From: Polaromonas sp.
GTDB lineage: Bacteria > Pseudomonadota > Gammaproteobacteria > Burkholderiales > Burkholderiaceae_C
Direction of reading: 5' to 3'
NCBI RefSeq assembly: GCF_029945685.1
Contig: NZ_JAQSDA010000025.1
Span: 1 to 64,000, forward strand
Length of the DNA: 64,000 nt
This document shows, in pieces, positions 51,835 through 61,561 of the stretch. Below the pieces are notes generated by a model. It had not been told where the DNA came from. It made no database searches and saw nothing but the letters and a program-made list of their open reading frames with translations. Every line of letters begins with the position of its first letter. Position 1 is the stretch's first letter. A program made the position numbers and the translations under genes.

Positions 51835-52230
51835 TTGGCGCTCATTACCTATCTCGTTGAGGACAACCAGACCATCCTCGACAACCTGATCGACACGCTG
51901 GAAGAGATCGCGTCGGTCACCGTGGTCGGTCATGCCGCCACCGAAGTCGAAGCCACGCGCTGGCTCTCGCTGCATGATGGGCAGTGGCAACTGGCCATCG
52001 TCGACATGTTCCTGCGCGAGGGCAGCGGCCTGGGCGTGCTGGCCGGCTGCCGCCAGCGAGAGTCCCACCAGAAGGTGGTGGTGCTGACCAATTTCGCCAC
52101 GATTGATATTCGCCGGCGCAGCCTGGCGCTGGGCGCCGATGCGGTGTTCGACAAGTCCAATGAACTCGACGAGTTCTTTGCCTATTGCATTGCCGAAACC
52201 GCCCGTGACCTGCCGCTGCCGGTGGATTGA
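51835..52230 (+). CDS. Orphan single-domain response regulator
   Basis: The 131-residue receiver has acidic pair Glu9-Asp10, phospho-acceptor Asp57 in AIVDMFLREGSG, Thr85 in VVVLTNFA and Lys107 in AVFDKSNE. There is no output domain. It starts at TTG (TTGGCGCTCATTACC). It may be phosphorylated by one of the two hybrid-like sensor kinases in the window (10443 or 52832); the latter is 600 bp away. This link is inference. Confidence 0.87.
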   Translation: MALITYLVEDNQTILDNLIDTLEEIASVTVVGHAATEVEATRWLSLHDGQWQLAIVDMFLREGSGLGVLAGCRQRESHQKVVVLTNFATIDIRRRSLALGADAVFDKSNELDEFFAYCIAETARDLPLPVD

Positions 52231-52280
52231 GGCCTGAGGCCCGGGCTTTCCCGGCGCCGCCTGTGGTTGTTTGCTGAAAA

Positions 52281-52330
52281 CAGGATGCAGCCCTTATCCT
52301 GCAAGCGCAGGCAGCTATCAAAAAAGTAGC
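52281..52330 (-). repeat. Interspersed repeat R1, copy 9
   Basis: Minus-oriented: TGCAGCCCTTATCC, AAGCGCAGGCAGCTATCAAA on the plus strand. It lies between the receiver gene and the convergent cupin gene. Confidence 0.75.
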
Positions 52331-52369
52331 ATCCGGCCTTGATGACCTGGCCGCGCCGGGGCCCGCTGC

Positions 52370-52699
52370 TCAGGGGTTCAGCAAGATGGTGACCAGCAGC
52401 GAGGCGTCCGTGGTGGCCTGCAGCGCATGGGGCTCGCCGCCGGGCAGGGCCATCAGCTCGCCCGGGCCGAGCGTGCGCGAAAGTCCGGGTGTGCTGACCA
52501 CGGCCTGCCCCTCGAGGCAATGGATGGTGATTTCCCCGGACACCTGGTGTTCGGGCACGTTCTGGCCGGCCGCCAGCACCAGGCGCATCAGCTGAAGTTT
52601 TCCGGTCTTGAGCAGGCTGTGGGTTTTTACATCCGGCAGTTTGCCGGCAAGGGGCTGCACATTGATGACATCGAGCGGCTGCGCGTGGTCCAGGGCCAT
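52370..52699 (-). CDS. Cupin domain protein
   Basis: The 109-residue protein has a single small cupin barrel: QLMRLVLAAGQNVPEHQVSG, EITIHCLEGQAVVSTPG, then LGPGELMALPGGEPHALQA. Metal ligands look reduced (EH-Q and late H), so it may bind ligands rather than catalyse. It converges with the receiver gene and is divergent from the large kinase gene. Confidence 0.83.
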   Translation of the reverse strand: MALDHAQPLDVINVQPLAGKLPDVKTHSLLKTGKLQLMRLVLAAGQNVPEHQVSGEITIHCLEGQAVVSTPGLSRTLGPGELMALPGGEPHALQATTDASLLVTILLNP

Positions 52700-52831
52700 G
52701 GTGTTTTCCTTCGGGGTGGCCTGTCACACTAACCAGCCCGGACGGGTTTGTCCATAGGCAGGGTTCGCCAGCTTCCACGCCCGGTCCGGCGTAGGATAAT
52801 GGGCGCCAAAAAGGGGCTTTGCGCCACCCAC

Positions 52832-55642
52832 ATGCCTGAACTCCCGTGCTTCCGACACCTTGTCCCCCCGCGTCTGGCGCTGCGCGGGTTGCTGCTGGTG
52901 CTGGCGCTGCTGATGTTTCCGCTGCTGCATGCGCAGAGCGGCACGCTGGTGATCGGCCAGGAGGGCAGCTACCCCTTGTCGCGCGCCTTCATGGTGCTGG
53001 AAGACCGTGCTGGCCAGCTGACCCTGGACGAGGTGCTGCAGCCGGGCCAGCAGGCGCGCTTCAGGCCCGTGGCCCAGAGCGGGTCGGCCACCAATTTCGG
53101 CCTGACCTCGTCGGCCTTCTGGCTGCGCATCACGCTGCAGGCCCGGGCAGACACACCGGCGCCCTGGCTGCTGGAGCTCGGCTATCCGGCGATCGACCAG
53201 CTGGACCTCTATACGCAGAACCCCCGTGGCGGGTTTGACCACCAAAGGGGCGGGGATCTGCTGCCTTTTGCCAGCCGGGCCGTGCCCCACCGCAATCATG
53301 TGTTGCCCGTGACGCTGCAGCCCGGTGCCGAGACCCTGCTTTATCTCCGTGTCCAGTCGGAGGGAACCGTGTCGGCCCCGACCTCCCTGTGGCAGCCGGG
53401 GGCACTGTGGCAGCATGACCAGCAGGAATACGCGCTGCTCAGCCTCTACTTCGGCCTGCTGGTCGGCCTGCTGCTGTACAACCTGCTGCTGTATTTTTCC
53501 GTGCGCGACCGGGCTTACCTGATTTATGTCGGTTTTGTCGGTGGCATGGCCGTGTCGCAGGCCGCATTGACGGGACTCGGCGGGCAGTTTCTCTGGCCTG
53601 GACAAACCTGGTGGAACAGCGTGTCGCCGCCGGTGGGCATGGCCACCGCGGCCGCGTTCGGGCTTTTGTTCGCCCGCAGGTTTCTCGACACTGCCCTGCG
53701 CATGCCGCGCATCAACCGCGTGATGCAGCTCCTGACCGGCGCCTGGCTGCTGGCGCTGCTGGCGGGGCTGCTGCTTCCCTACACGGTTTCATCGTGGATG
53801 GTGACCGTGCTGGCCATCGTCAGTGTGCCGGTGGTTGTGCTGGCCGGCGTGCTCAGTGTGCTGGAGAAATTTCCCGGCGCGCCTTATTTTCTGACCGCCT
53901 GGACGGTGTTGCTGCTGGGGGTGGCGACTTTTGTGCTGCACAACACGGGCATCCTGCCTTCCAACCTGCTGACTTCCAATGCACTCCTGGTCGGTTCGGC
54001 GCTGGAGATGGTGCTCCTTTCCTTTGCGCTGGCAGACCGCATCAATGTGGCGCTGGCTGAAAAGGAAAAGGCCCAGGCCGCCAGCCAGGCCGACCATGCC
54101 ATGGTTGAAGCCCTGCGCCAGTCGCAGGAGCGTTACCGCGCCGTGCTGCAGGAGCGCGAAACCATTCTTGCCAACTCCATCGTCGGCATCGCGTTCCTGA
54201 CGCCGGAAGGGCGCTTTCGCTGGGCGAACCAGGCCATGCTCGACATTTTTGCCGCCGGCGACCAGCCGCTGACCTCGATGGAGCCGTTTTACCTGTCGCG
54301 CGAGGACTACCTGCGTATCGGGGGAGAGGTGGCGGCCTGCATCCGGGCGGGGCAGGCTTACGCGACCGAGATCCAGGTCCGCCAGTGCACCGGTACCCAC
54401 ATCTGGATTTCCCTGTCCGGCAAGGCGGTCAGCCCGCGCGACCTGACGCAGGGCACGGTGTGGGTGATGACGGATATCACCCGGCGCAAGGAGCTGGAGG
54501 CCGAGCTGATACGGACCTCGTCGGAGCGGGAAGCCATCCTGAACAGCGCGCTGGTCGGCATCGTGTTGTCGGTGGCGCGCCGGCTGGAGTGGGTCAACGC
54601 CAAGTTCGCCGAGATGATGGGCTACACGCGCGAGGACCTGATCGGCCATTCGGCCCTGCAGCTGCACACGGACGCCGCAGCGTGGGAAAACTTCGGGCAG
54701 CGCGCGCACGAAGCCCTGAGAACCGCCGGCACCTATACCTGCGAGCAGCAGTTTCGGCGGCGCGGCGGCGAGTTGTTCTGGGTGCAGGCGGGTGGCAGTT
54801 GCCTGCAGCCGCTGGACCCGCAGGCGGGGGTGATCTGGACTTTTCTTGACATCACCGAACGCAAGAAATCGGAACAGGATACCCGCGAGGCGCTGCAGCG
54901 CCAGCGGGAACTCAATGAGCTGCGCAGCCGTTTTGTGGCCATGACCAGCCACGAGTTCCGCACGCCACTGGCAAGCATCCTTTCATCCGGGGAAATTCTC
55001 AAGCATTACGGCGAGCGCCTGCCTGCGCCCGAGAAGACGGAAGTGCTTGACACCATCGCGGCCAGCGTTCAACGCATGACGCGCATGCTCGATCGCGTGC
55101 TGCTGATCGGCAAGTCCGACGCCCAGATGCTGGAGTTCGAACCCCGGCCTCTGGACCTTGAAAAACTCTGCCAGCAACTGGTCCGGGAAGCGCGCACCCT
55201 GCAGCCTGACAACCCGTGCGAGCTGCGCCTGCTGTTTACGGCCGCGGGCGAGACCGGGCTGCATGACGAGAAACTCCTCAGGCACATCCTGGGCAACCTG
55301 CTGTCCAACGCCGTCAAGTATTCGCCGCTGGGCGGTGTTGTGCTGTGCCGTGTTTTTCTGGCGGACCAGCACCTGGTACTGGAAGTGTCGGACAAGGGCA
55401 TCGGCATTCCTGCCGATGAAATCAGCCACCTGTTCGAGTCTTTTCACCGCGCCAGCAATGTCGGCGCGATTCCCGGCACCGGCCTGGGACTGGCGATTGT
55501 CAAGAACGCGGTGGACCTGTACGGTGGCACGATCGAGGTCAGCAGCCTGGTGGTCCCGGCGGGTTCGGGCACCTGTTTCACGGTGCGTCTGCCGCTGGCA
55601 TTGCAGGCGCAGGACGCGCTGGTGCAACCGGCCCTGCTGTAG
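52832..55642 (+). CDS. 7TMR-DISM sensor histidine kinase
   Basis: The 936-residue kinase starts at ATG 52832; TAGGATAAT just before 52799 looks like a -10 box, so an earlier start is unlikely. It has a signal segment (LALRGLLLVLALLMFPLLHA) and a periplasmic 7TMR-DISMED2 beta domain to about 170. Seven transmembrane helices follow (about 190-395, opening LLSLYFGLLVGLLLYNLLLY), then two PAS domains (about 445-560 and 570-690), HisKA (AMTSHEFRTPLASIL) and HATPase_c (NLLSNAVKYSP, TGLGLAIVK). DISM domains often bind carbohydrate-like or small ligands. No regulator is adjacent on the same strand. Confidence 0.93.
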   Translation: MPELPCFRHLVPPRLALRGLLLVLALLMFPLLHAQSGTLVIGQEGSYPLSRAFMVLEDRAGQLTLDEVLQPGQQARFRPVAQSGSATNFGLTSSAFWLRITLQARADTPAPWLLELGYPAIDQLDLYTQNPRGGFDHQRGGDLLPFASRAVPHRNHVLPVTLQPGAETLLYLRVQSEGTVSAPTSLWQPGALWQHDQQEYALLSLYFGLLVGLLLYNLLLYFSVRDRAYLIYVGFVGGMAVSQAALTGLGGQFLWPGQTWWNSVSPPVGMATAAAFGLLFARRFLDTALRMPRINRVMQLLTGAWLLALLAGLLLPYTVSSWMVTVLAIVSVPVVVLAGVLSVLEKFPGAPYFLTAWTVLLLGVATFVLHNTGILPSNLLTSNALLVGSALEMVLLSFALADRINVALAEKEKAQAASQADHAMVEALRQSQERYRAVLQERETILANSIVGIAFLTPEGRFRWANQAMLDIFAAGDQPLTSMEPFYLSREDYLRIGGEVAACIRAGQAYATEIQVRQCTGTHIWISLSGKAVSPRDLTQGTVWVMTDITRRKELEAELIRTSSEREAILNSALVGIVLSVARRLEWVNAKFAEMMGYTREDLIGHSALQLHTDAAAWENFGQRAHEALRTAGTYTCEQQFRRRGGELFWVQAGGSCLQPLDPQAGVIWTFLDITERKKSEQDTREALQRQRELNELRSRFVAMTSHEFRTPLASILSSGEILKHYGERLPAPEKTEVLDTIAASVQRMTRMLDRVLLIGKSDAQMLEFEPRPLDLEKLCQQLVREARTLQPDNPCELRLLFTAAGETGLHDEKLLRHILGNLLSNAVKYSPLGGVVLCRVFLADQHLVLEVSDKGIGIPADEISHLFESFHRASNVGAIPGTGLGLAIVKNAVDLYGGTIEVSSLVVPAGSGTCFTVRLPLALQAQDALVQPALL

Positions 55643-55682
55643 GCCGCCTTCAGTTTCACGCCGGCGGCATGGACCGCCCGCG

Positions 55683-56426
55683 TCAGCAGGCCGGCGTAGC
55701 GGTCTGGCCGGAAGGGGGGCTGAACACTTCCAGCAGGCGGTCGAGACCCCCCTCGTTGATGGCAACCATGGCCTGCTCGCGCACCTTCGGCTTGGCGTGG
55801 TAAGCCACCGACAGGCCGGCCTCGCCCATCATCGGCAGGTCGTTGGCCCCATCCCCCATGGCAATGGCCTGGTCAGGGGTGATGTCGAGCATGGCGCAGG
55901 TCTGCAGCAGCATTTTTCTCTTTTCCTCGCCGTCACAGATGTCGCCCCAGGGCTGGTCCACCATGCGGCCGGTCAGCAGGCCGTTCTCGACTTCCAGCAC
56001 GTTCGAGCGCGTGTAGTCGATGCCGAGCTCGTCGCGCACCCGGTCGGTGAAAAAGGTGAAGCCCCCGCTGACCAGCAGCACCTTCAGGCCGGCCGCCTTG
56101 CAGGCATGCACCAGTTCGGCGGCGCCAGGGTTGAGCTTGAGCCGCTGGTGGTAGACCTCGTCCATGCTGGTGACGCTGACGCCCTTGAGCAGCGCCACAC
56201 GCCGACGCAGACTTTCCTTGTAGTCGGCAATTTCGCCGCGCATGGCCGCTTCGGTGATGGCCGACACCTCGGCCTTGCGGCCGGCGGCATCCGCGATTTC
56301 GTCGACACACTCGATGTTGATCAGGGTCGAGTCCATGTCGAAAGCGATCAGCTTGAAGTCACCGAGTTTGAGATCGGGCGTGGTGAGCTTGACGACAAGG
56401 CCGGGGAGGGTTTCAGCGGGGGTCAT
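55683..56426 (-). CDS. serB: Phosphoserine phosphatase
   Basis: The 247-residue HAD enzyme has Asp30 and Asp32 in IAFDMDSTLIN, then LLVSGGFTFFTDRV and GDGANDLPMM, the three HAD motifs, with typical SerB sequence around ECVDEIADAAG. It lacks the long ACT-domain head of some SerB proteins. It converts phosphoserine to serine in the last step of serine synthesis. It overlaps mfd by four bases and should be co-transcribed. Confidence 0.95.
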   Translation of the reverse strand: MTPAETLPGLVVKLTTPDLKLGDFKLIAFDMDSTLINIECVDEIADAAGRKAEVSAITEAAMRGEIADYKESLRRRVALLKGVSVTSMDEVYHQRLKLNPGAAELVHACKAAGLKVLLVSGGFTFFTDRVRDELGIDYTRSNVLEVENGLLTGRMVDQPWGDICDGEEKRKMLLQTCAMLDITPDQAIAMGDGANDLPMMGEAGLSVAYHAKPKVREQAMVAINEGGLDRLLEVFSPPSGQTATPAC

Positions 56427-59400
56427 GCGGGCGTGGCTTCCGTGGTGGTTTTGGGTTGTCCGAGGGATTTCAATACATCGCGAACCATCTGCGCGCGGTC
56501 CTTGGGTTCCTTGAGTTCGCGTTCAATGCGCAGCTTGTCGTTGCCGGCCAGCTTGATGTGTTTGTTCTTCTGGATCAGGTGCATGATGGCCATCGGGTCG
56601 ATGGGCGGGTCCTTCCGGAAGGTGATGTTGATCACGGTGGGCGCAGCATCGACCTTGACCACGCCGTAGGGCTTGGCGATCACGCGCAGGCGGTGCACGT
56701 CGATCAGGGTCTGCGCCTGCGCCGGCAGCTTGCCGAAACGGTCCACGATCTCCTCGAGCAGCGCGTCGATCTGGTCGGTATTTTTGGCGGTCGCCAGCTT
56801 TTTATAGAAACTCAGGCGCAGATGCACATCGCCGCAGTAGTCGCTCGGCAGCAGGGCCGGCGCATGCAGGTTGATCTCGGTGCTGACATTGAGCGGCGCC
56901 AGCAGGTCCGGCTCGCGGCCGGCCTTGAGCGAGGCTACGGCTTCGTTGAGCATTTCGTTGTAGAGCTGAAAACCGATTTCCATCATGTTGCCGCTCTGGT
57001 TTTCGCCCAGCACCTCGCCGGTGCCGCGGATTTCCAGGTCGTGCATGGCGAGGTAAAAACCGGAGCCGAGTTCTTCCATCTGCTGGATGGCTTCCAGCCG
57101 CTGGCTGGCCTGTTTGGTCAGGCCCTCGATGTCGGGCACCATCAGATAGGCATAGGCCTGGTGGTGGCTGCGGCCCACACGCCCGCGCAACTGGTGCAGC
57201 TGTGCCAGGCCGAACTTGTCGGCACGGCTCATCACAATGGTGTTGGCGCTGGGCACGTCAATCCCGGTTTCGATGATGGTTGAGCACAGCAGCAGGTTGT
57301 AGCGCTGCGCCACGAAGTCCTTCATGACTTTCTCGAGTTCACGCTCCGGCATCTGGCCGTGCGCCACCGCAATGCGCGCCTCGGGCAGCAGCGCTTCGAG
57401 CTTTTCGCGGCGGTTCTGGATGGTCTCGACCTCGTTGTGCAGGAAGTAGACCTGGCCGCCGCGTTTCAGTTCGCGCAGCACCGCCTCGCGGATCACGCCA
57501 TTGCTTTCGCTGCGCACAAAGGTCTTGATCGCCAGGCGCCGCTGCGGCGCGGTGGCGATCACGCTGAGGTCGCGCAGGCCCTCGAGCGCCATGCCCAGGG
57601 TGCGCGGAATCGGCGTGGCGGTCAGGGTCAGCACATCGACCTCGGCGCGCATGGCCTTCATGGCCTCCTTGTGGCGCACGCCGAAGCGGTGTTCCTCGTC
57701 GATGATGAGCAGGCCCAGGCGCTGGAACTTCACGTCCTGGCTCAACAGCTTGTGCGTGCCGACCACGATGTCGATGCTGCCGTCGGCGATGCCCTTGATG
57801 GCGGCGGTGATCTCCTTGCCGGAGCGGAAGCGGCTCATCTCGGCGACCTTGACCGGCCATTTGGCAAAGCGGTCCACCAGCGTCTGGTAATGCTGCTCGG
57901 CCAGCAGCGTGGTGGGCGCCAGCAGCGCGACCTGCTTGCCGCCGGTGATGGCGATGAAGGCCGCGCGCAGGGCGACTTCGGTCTTGCCAAAACCGACATC
58001 GCCGCAGACCAGGCGGTCCATGGGGCGCGGGCTGATCATGTCCTGGATCACGGCGTGGATGGCGGCGCGCTGGTCGGCGGTTTCCTCGAAGCCGAAGTCG
58101 TTGGCAAAACTTTCGTAGTCGTCCGGCGAATAGCGGAAGGCATGGCCTTCACGCGCGGCGCGGCGCGCGTAGATGTTGAGCAGTTCGGCGGCCGAGTCGC
58201 GCACCTGTTCGGCGGCCTTGCGCTTGGCTTTTTCCCACTGGCCGCTGCCCAGGCGGTGCAGCGGCGCCTCGTCGGCGCTGACGCCGGTGTAGCGGCTGAT
58301 CTGCTGCAGCTGGCTGACCGGCACGTAGAGCGTTGCGTCGTCGGCGTACTGGAGGTGCAGGAACTCGGTGTTGCCCTGGCCCAGGTCCATGTTGACCAGG
58401 CCCTTGTAGCGGCCGATGCCGTGCGCGCTGTGCACCACCGGGTCGCCGACATTGAGCTCGGACAGGTCCTTGATCAGCGCCTCGACGTCGCTGACCTGCT
58501 CCTGTTTCTTGTTGCGGCGCCGGGTCACGACACCCGCGGCGAACAGCTCGGTTTCGGTGACGAAGTCAATGTCGCCGGCCAGCCAGCTGAAGCCTGTGTT
58601 CAGGGCCGCCGTCGCAATGCCGAGTTTTTCGCTGCTGTGCTGGAAGTCTTCCAGCGAATCAAAAGCCGGCGGACTGACGCTGCTGGCGCGCAGGAAATCG
58701 AGCAGGCTTTCGCGCCGCCCGTCGCTTTCGGCCAGCAGCAGCACCCGCTGCGGTGTGTTGCGGATATGTGCCTTCAGGCGCGCCAGCGGGTCTTCCGCGC
58801 CGCGCACCACCGACATCTCACCGAGTTTCTGGAAGTTCGCGTTGTCGGCCACGTCCTCGACCGCGGGGCGGATGGCCAGCTGCGCGTAGTCGTTGGCGCG
58901 GGCATAAAACTGCTCGGTGCCCAGGAACAGCGCTTCCGGCGGCAGGGCCGGGCGGTCCGGCGCACCCTGCACCAGGCGGTAGCGGTCCTTGGTGTCCTGC
59001 CAGAAACGCTGGAAGGCCGGTTCCAGGTCGCCGTGCAGGACCACGGTGGCGTCAGTGCCGAGGTAGTCGAACACGGTCGCCGTGTCGTCGAAAAACAGTG
59101 GCAGGTAGTACTCGATGCCGGCCGTCGCCACGCCGTTGCCGATGTCCTTGTAGATGCGGCTTTTGGTCGGGTCGCCGTCCAGCAGTTCGCGCCAGCGGTT
59201 CCTGAATTTGGCACGCGCGTCGTCATCCATCGGGAACTCGCGGCCTGGCAGCAGCCGCACTTCGGGCACCGGGTACAGGCTGCGCTGGCTGTCGGGGTCG
59301 AAGGTGCGGATCGAGTCGATCTCGTCGTCGAACAGGTCCACCCGGTAAGGCACGGCCGAACCCATGGGAAACAGGTCGATCAGGCCGCCGCGCACCGCAT

Positions 59401-59905
59401 ATTCGCCGGGGCTCACGACCTGCGAGACGTGGGTGTAGCCGGCCAGGGTGAGCTGGCTCTTGAGCTTGGCCTCATCGAGCTTTTGCTTGACCTTGAAGTG
59501 AAAGGTGTAGCCGGCCAGGAAGGACGGCGGCGCCAGACGGTACAGCGCCGTGGTGGCGGGCACGATCACCACATCGACGCCGCTCTCCTTGTCGCGCTGG
59601 CCGCCGGAGACATGCAGGCGCCACAGGGTGGCCAGCCGTTCGCTGATCAGGTCCTGGTGCGGCGAGAAAGTGTCGTAGGGCAGGGTTTCCCAGTCGGGAA
59701 ACAGGGCACAGCGCAGGTCAGGCGCAAAAAAGGCCAGCTCGTCCAGCAGGCGTTGCGCCGTGGCCGCGTCCGCGGTGACGATGGCGGTGAGGCGACCGGC
59801 CGCTTTTTCCCGCAGGCCCAGCTGCGCCAGCAACAGGGCGTCGGCAGAGCCGGCGGGTTGCGGCAGGGTGTAGCGTTTGCCAGGGAGAAGTTTGGGTAAA
59901 TCCAT
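56423..59905 (-). CDS. mfd: Transcription-repair coupling factor
   Basis: Mfd frees RNA polymerase stalled at DNA damage and brings in UvrA. The 1160-residue length is normal. An N-terminal UvrB-like part has LFPDWETLPYDTFSPH, then the RNA-polymerase-binding domain (VHSAHGIGRYKGL) and translocase motifs: Walker A CGDVGFGKTEVALRAAF, LLIIDEEHRFGVRHKE, TATPIPRTL, and LLCSTIIETGIDVPSANT. The TRCF domain is at the C-terminus. The serB gene overlaps its end. Confidence 0.97.
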   Translation of the reverse strand: MDLPKLLPGKRYTLPQPAGSADALLLAQLGLREKAAGRLTAIVTADAATAQRLLDELAFFAPDLRCALFPDWETLPYDTFSPHQDLISERLATLWRLHVSGGQRDKESGVDVVIVPATTALYRLAPPSFLAGYTFHFKVKQKLDEAKLKSQLTLAGYTHVSQVVSPGEYAVRGGLIDLFPMGSAVPYRVDLFDDEIDSIRTFDPDSQRSLYPVPEVRLLPGREFPMDDDARAKFRNRWRELLDGDPTKSRIYKDIGNGVATAGIEYYLPLFFDDTATVFDYLGTDATVVLHGDLEPAFQRFWQDTKDRYRLVQGAPDRPALPPEALFLGTEQFYARANDYAQLAIRPAVEDVADNANFQKLGEMSVVRGAEDPLARLKAHIRNTPQRVLLLAESDGRRESLLDFLRASSVSPPAFDSLEDFQHSSEKLGIATAALNTGFSWLAGDIDFVTETELFAAGVVTRRRNKKQEQVSDVEALIKDLSELNVGDPVVHSAHGIGRYKGLVNMDLGQGNTEFLHLQYADDATLYVPVSQLQQISRYTGVSADEAPLHRLGSGQWEKAKRKAAEQVRDSAAELLNIYARRAAREGHAFRYSPDDYESFANDFGFEETADQRAAIHAVIQDMISPRPMDRLVCGDVGFGKTEVALRAAFIAITGGKQVALLAPTTLLAEQHYQTLVDRFAKWPVKVAEMSRFRSGKEITAAIKGIADGSIDIVVGTHKLLSQDVKFQRLGLLIIDEEHRFGVRHKEAMKAMRAEVDVLTLTATPIPRTLGMALEGLRDLSVIATAPQRRLAIKTFVRSESNGVIREAVLRELKRGGQVYFLHNEVETIQNRREKLEALLPEARIAVAHGQMPERELEKVMKDFVAQRYNLLLCSTIIETGIDVPSANTIVMSRADKFGLAQLHQLRGRVGRSHHQAYAYLMVPDIEGLTKQASQRLEAIQQMEELGSGFYLAMHDLEIRGTGEVLGENQSGNMMEIGFQLYNEMLNEAVASLKAGREPDLLAPLNVSTEINLHAPALLPSDYCGDVHLRLSFYKKLATAKNTDQIDALLEEIVDRFGKLPAQAQTLIDVHRLRVIAKPYGVVKVDAAPTVINITFRKDPPIDPMAIMHLIQKNKHIKLAGNDKLRIERELKEPKDRAQMVRDVLKSLGQPKTTTEATPA

Positions 59906-60032
59906 GAAGCAGTCGGAATGGGGTGACAGAAAAGCGGCGGAAAAAAGGAAAACACCCCAAACGGTGCGGAGTGGGGTGTGAACGGCCCTGGCTGGCCTTT
60001 GAGTCCCTGATTTTAGAATCTATGATCAGGCC

Positions 60033-60857
60033 ATGACGCCGATCCCGCCAAAATCCCTGGTTCCCCGCTTTTTTGCGCTGATTCCGTGCGCGGGTCAGGG
60101 CATGCGCGCCATGGACGAGAGCGCTGCTCAGAGGGCAGGCGCCGCCTTGCCCAAGCAGTACCAGCCGATCGCGGGCGTGCCCATGGTGCAGCACACGCTG
60201 CAGGCTTTTGCCGGGGTGGCGCGTATCGATTCCTGCCTCGTGGTGGTCGCCCCCGGTGACGATTTTTTCAAGGGACAGACCGGCACCGGCTACGAGGTGG
60301 TAGCCTGTGGCGGCGCCACACGTGCCGCCAGCGTGCTGGGCGGCCTGGAGCAACTCGCGGCCAGCGGCGCCGAACCTGACGATTGGGTGCTGGTCCATGA
60401 CGCCGCACGTTGCCTGGTCACCCCCGCGCTGATCGACCGGCTGATCGATGCCTGCCACAGCGACCCGGTGGGCGGCCTGCTGGCCCAGCCGGTGCCCGAC
60501 ACGCTCAAGCAGGGGCGCGACGAACGCGTGGCTGCCACCCTGGATCGCTCGGACAAATGGCTGGCACAGACACCGCAGATGTTTCGCCTGGGCGCCTTGA
60601 CGCAGGCACTGAAGATGGCGCAAACCCTGGGCGAGCCGGTGACCGACGAAGCCAGCGCCATGGAAGCGGCTGGTGTGGCGCCGCAACTGGTGCGCGGCAG
60701 CGCCCACAACTTCAAGGTCACCTGGCCGGAAGATTTCCTGCTGGCCGAAGCCCTGATCAAAAGCCGGACGCCAGCCAGGCCGCGGGCGCGCAAACCCGCC
60801 GCACCGAAAGCTGCACAGAAAGTTTTATCTGATGACACCGGCCGCGAATCCATCTGA
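60033..60857 (+). CDS. ispD: 2-C-methyl-D-erythritol 4-phosphate cytidylyltransferase
   Basis: IspD makes CDP-methylerythritol in the MEP isoprenoid pathway. The 274-residue protein has [13 protein letters not shown] (nucleotide loop), [32 protein letters not shown], and [20 protein letters not shown] with the metal Asp. A basic tail ([16 protein letters not shown]) follows the usual end. It is followed by ispF, the next-but-one enzyme of the pathway, in the common pairing. Confidence 0.95.
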   Translation: MTPIPPKSLVPRFFALIPCAGQGMRAMDESAAQRAGAALPKQYQPIAGVPMVQHTLQAFAGVARIDSCLVVVAPGDDFFKGQTGTGYEVVACGGATRAASVLGGLEQLAASGAEPDDWVLVHDAARCLVTPALIDRLIDACHSDPVGGLLAQPVPDTLKQGRDERVAATLDRSDKWLAQTPQMFRLGALTQALKMAQTLGEPVTDEASAMEAAGVAPQLVRGSAHNFKVTWPEDFLLAEALIKSRTPARPRARKPAAPKAAQKVLSDDTGRESI

Positions 60858-60870
60858 CTCTTTACCAGCC

Positions 60871-60977
60871 GGGGCCGCGGATCCGGCTTTGCCGGTCCGC
60901 AGGCGCAGCGCCCCTTTTCCTGGTACCAGGGGCAGCGAAACGCCGGAGGCTCGCGAAGTGGGGAGCGTAGGGGCACC
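60871..60977 (+). repeat. Interspersed repeat R2, copy A (in ispF leader)
   Basis: GGGGCCGCGGATCCGGCTTT, GCCGGTCCGCAGGCGCAGCG, then a variable part ending GGAGGCTCGCGAAGTGGGGA. A second copy lies at 61562-61652. This is a GC-rich intergenic repeat of the Comamonadaceae as I recall it. It supplies the probable ribosome site and GTG start of ispF. Confidence 0.72.
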
Positions 60978-61446
60978 ATTCCGCATCGGTGAGGGCTGGG
61001 ACACCCATGCACTGGTGCCGGGCCGGGCGCTGATCATTGGCGGTGTGACGGTGCCGCACAGCGCCGGCCTGCTGGGCCACTCGGACGCCGACGTGCTGAT
61101 TCACGCGATCATCGACGCCCTGCTGGGCGCGGCCGGTCTCGGCGACATCGGCAGCCATTTCCCCGACACCGACGTCCACTTCAAGGGGGCGGACTCGGTG
61201 CTGCTGCTGCGCGAAACCGGCCGACGGCTGGCCGAACGCGGCTTGCATATCGGCAATATCGACAGCACGGTGATCGCGCAGGCGCCCAAACTGGCCAGCC
61301 ACATTCCGGCCATGCGCGAACGCATCGCGCAAACCCTGGGGCTGGAGGCCAGCCGCGTCAACGTGAAAGCCAAGACCGCCGAGAAGCTGGGGCCGGTGGG
61401 GCAGGGGCTGAGCATCGAAGCGCGTGCCGTGGCGCTATTGTTTTAG
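60958..61446 (+). CDS. ispF: 2-C-methyl-D-erythritol 2,4-cyclodiphosphate synthase
   Basis: IspF makes the cyclic diphosphate of the MEP pathway. From GTG 60958 the product is 162 residues, the normal length, with metal ligands Asp15 and His17 (GWDTHAL) and His49 in [10 protein letters not shown], and [14 protein letters not shown] near the end. GGAGG lies eight bases before this GTG. A longer frame from ATG 60832 overlaps ispD but adds 42 residues coded by a repeat, which is unlike the family. The stop lies in repeat R1 copy 10. Confidence 0.93.
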   Translation: MGSVGAPFRIGEGWDTHALVPGRALIIGGVTVPHSAGLLGHSDADVLIHAIIDALLGAAGLGDIGSHFPDTDVHFKGADSVLLLRETGRRLAERGLHIGNIDSTVIAQAPKLASHIPAMRERIAQTLGLEASRVNVKAKTAEKLGPVGQGLSIEARAVALLF

Positions 61447-61491
61447 TAGCTGCTTGCGCCCGACAGATAAGGGCTGAGGCACGATTTGATT
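61434..61491 (+). repeat. Interspersed repeat R1, copy 10
   Basis: GCTATTGTTTTAGTAGCTGC, TTGCGCCCGACAGAT, AAGGGCTGAGGCACGATTTG. Its left end supplies the ispF TAG stop. Confidence 0.8.
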
Positions 61492-61498
61492 CATCATC

Positions 61499-61522
61499 CG
61501 TCGACAAGCTCAGTACGAACGG
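61499..61522. repeat. Short GTCGACAAGCTCAGTACGAAC-type repeat
   Basis: CGTCGACAAGCTCAGTACGA is a short intergenic repeat I recognise from many beta- and gammaproteobacteria. It sits between R1 copy 10 and R2 copy B. Confidence 0.55.
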
Positions 61523-61561
61523 ATTCCTGGAAGTGAACGCGTGAGCCTCTCTTTTCAAGCA

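Noticed and set aside
57359..59899. An 846-codon plus-strand frame opposite mfd
   Set aside because: mfd is certain from its motifs, and the antisense product has no recognisable features.
60832..60957. ATG 60832 as the ispF start
   Set aside because: It would add 42 residues coded by a repeat and unlike IspF, while GTG 60958 has GGAGG at ideal spacing and gives the usual length.
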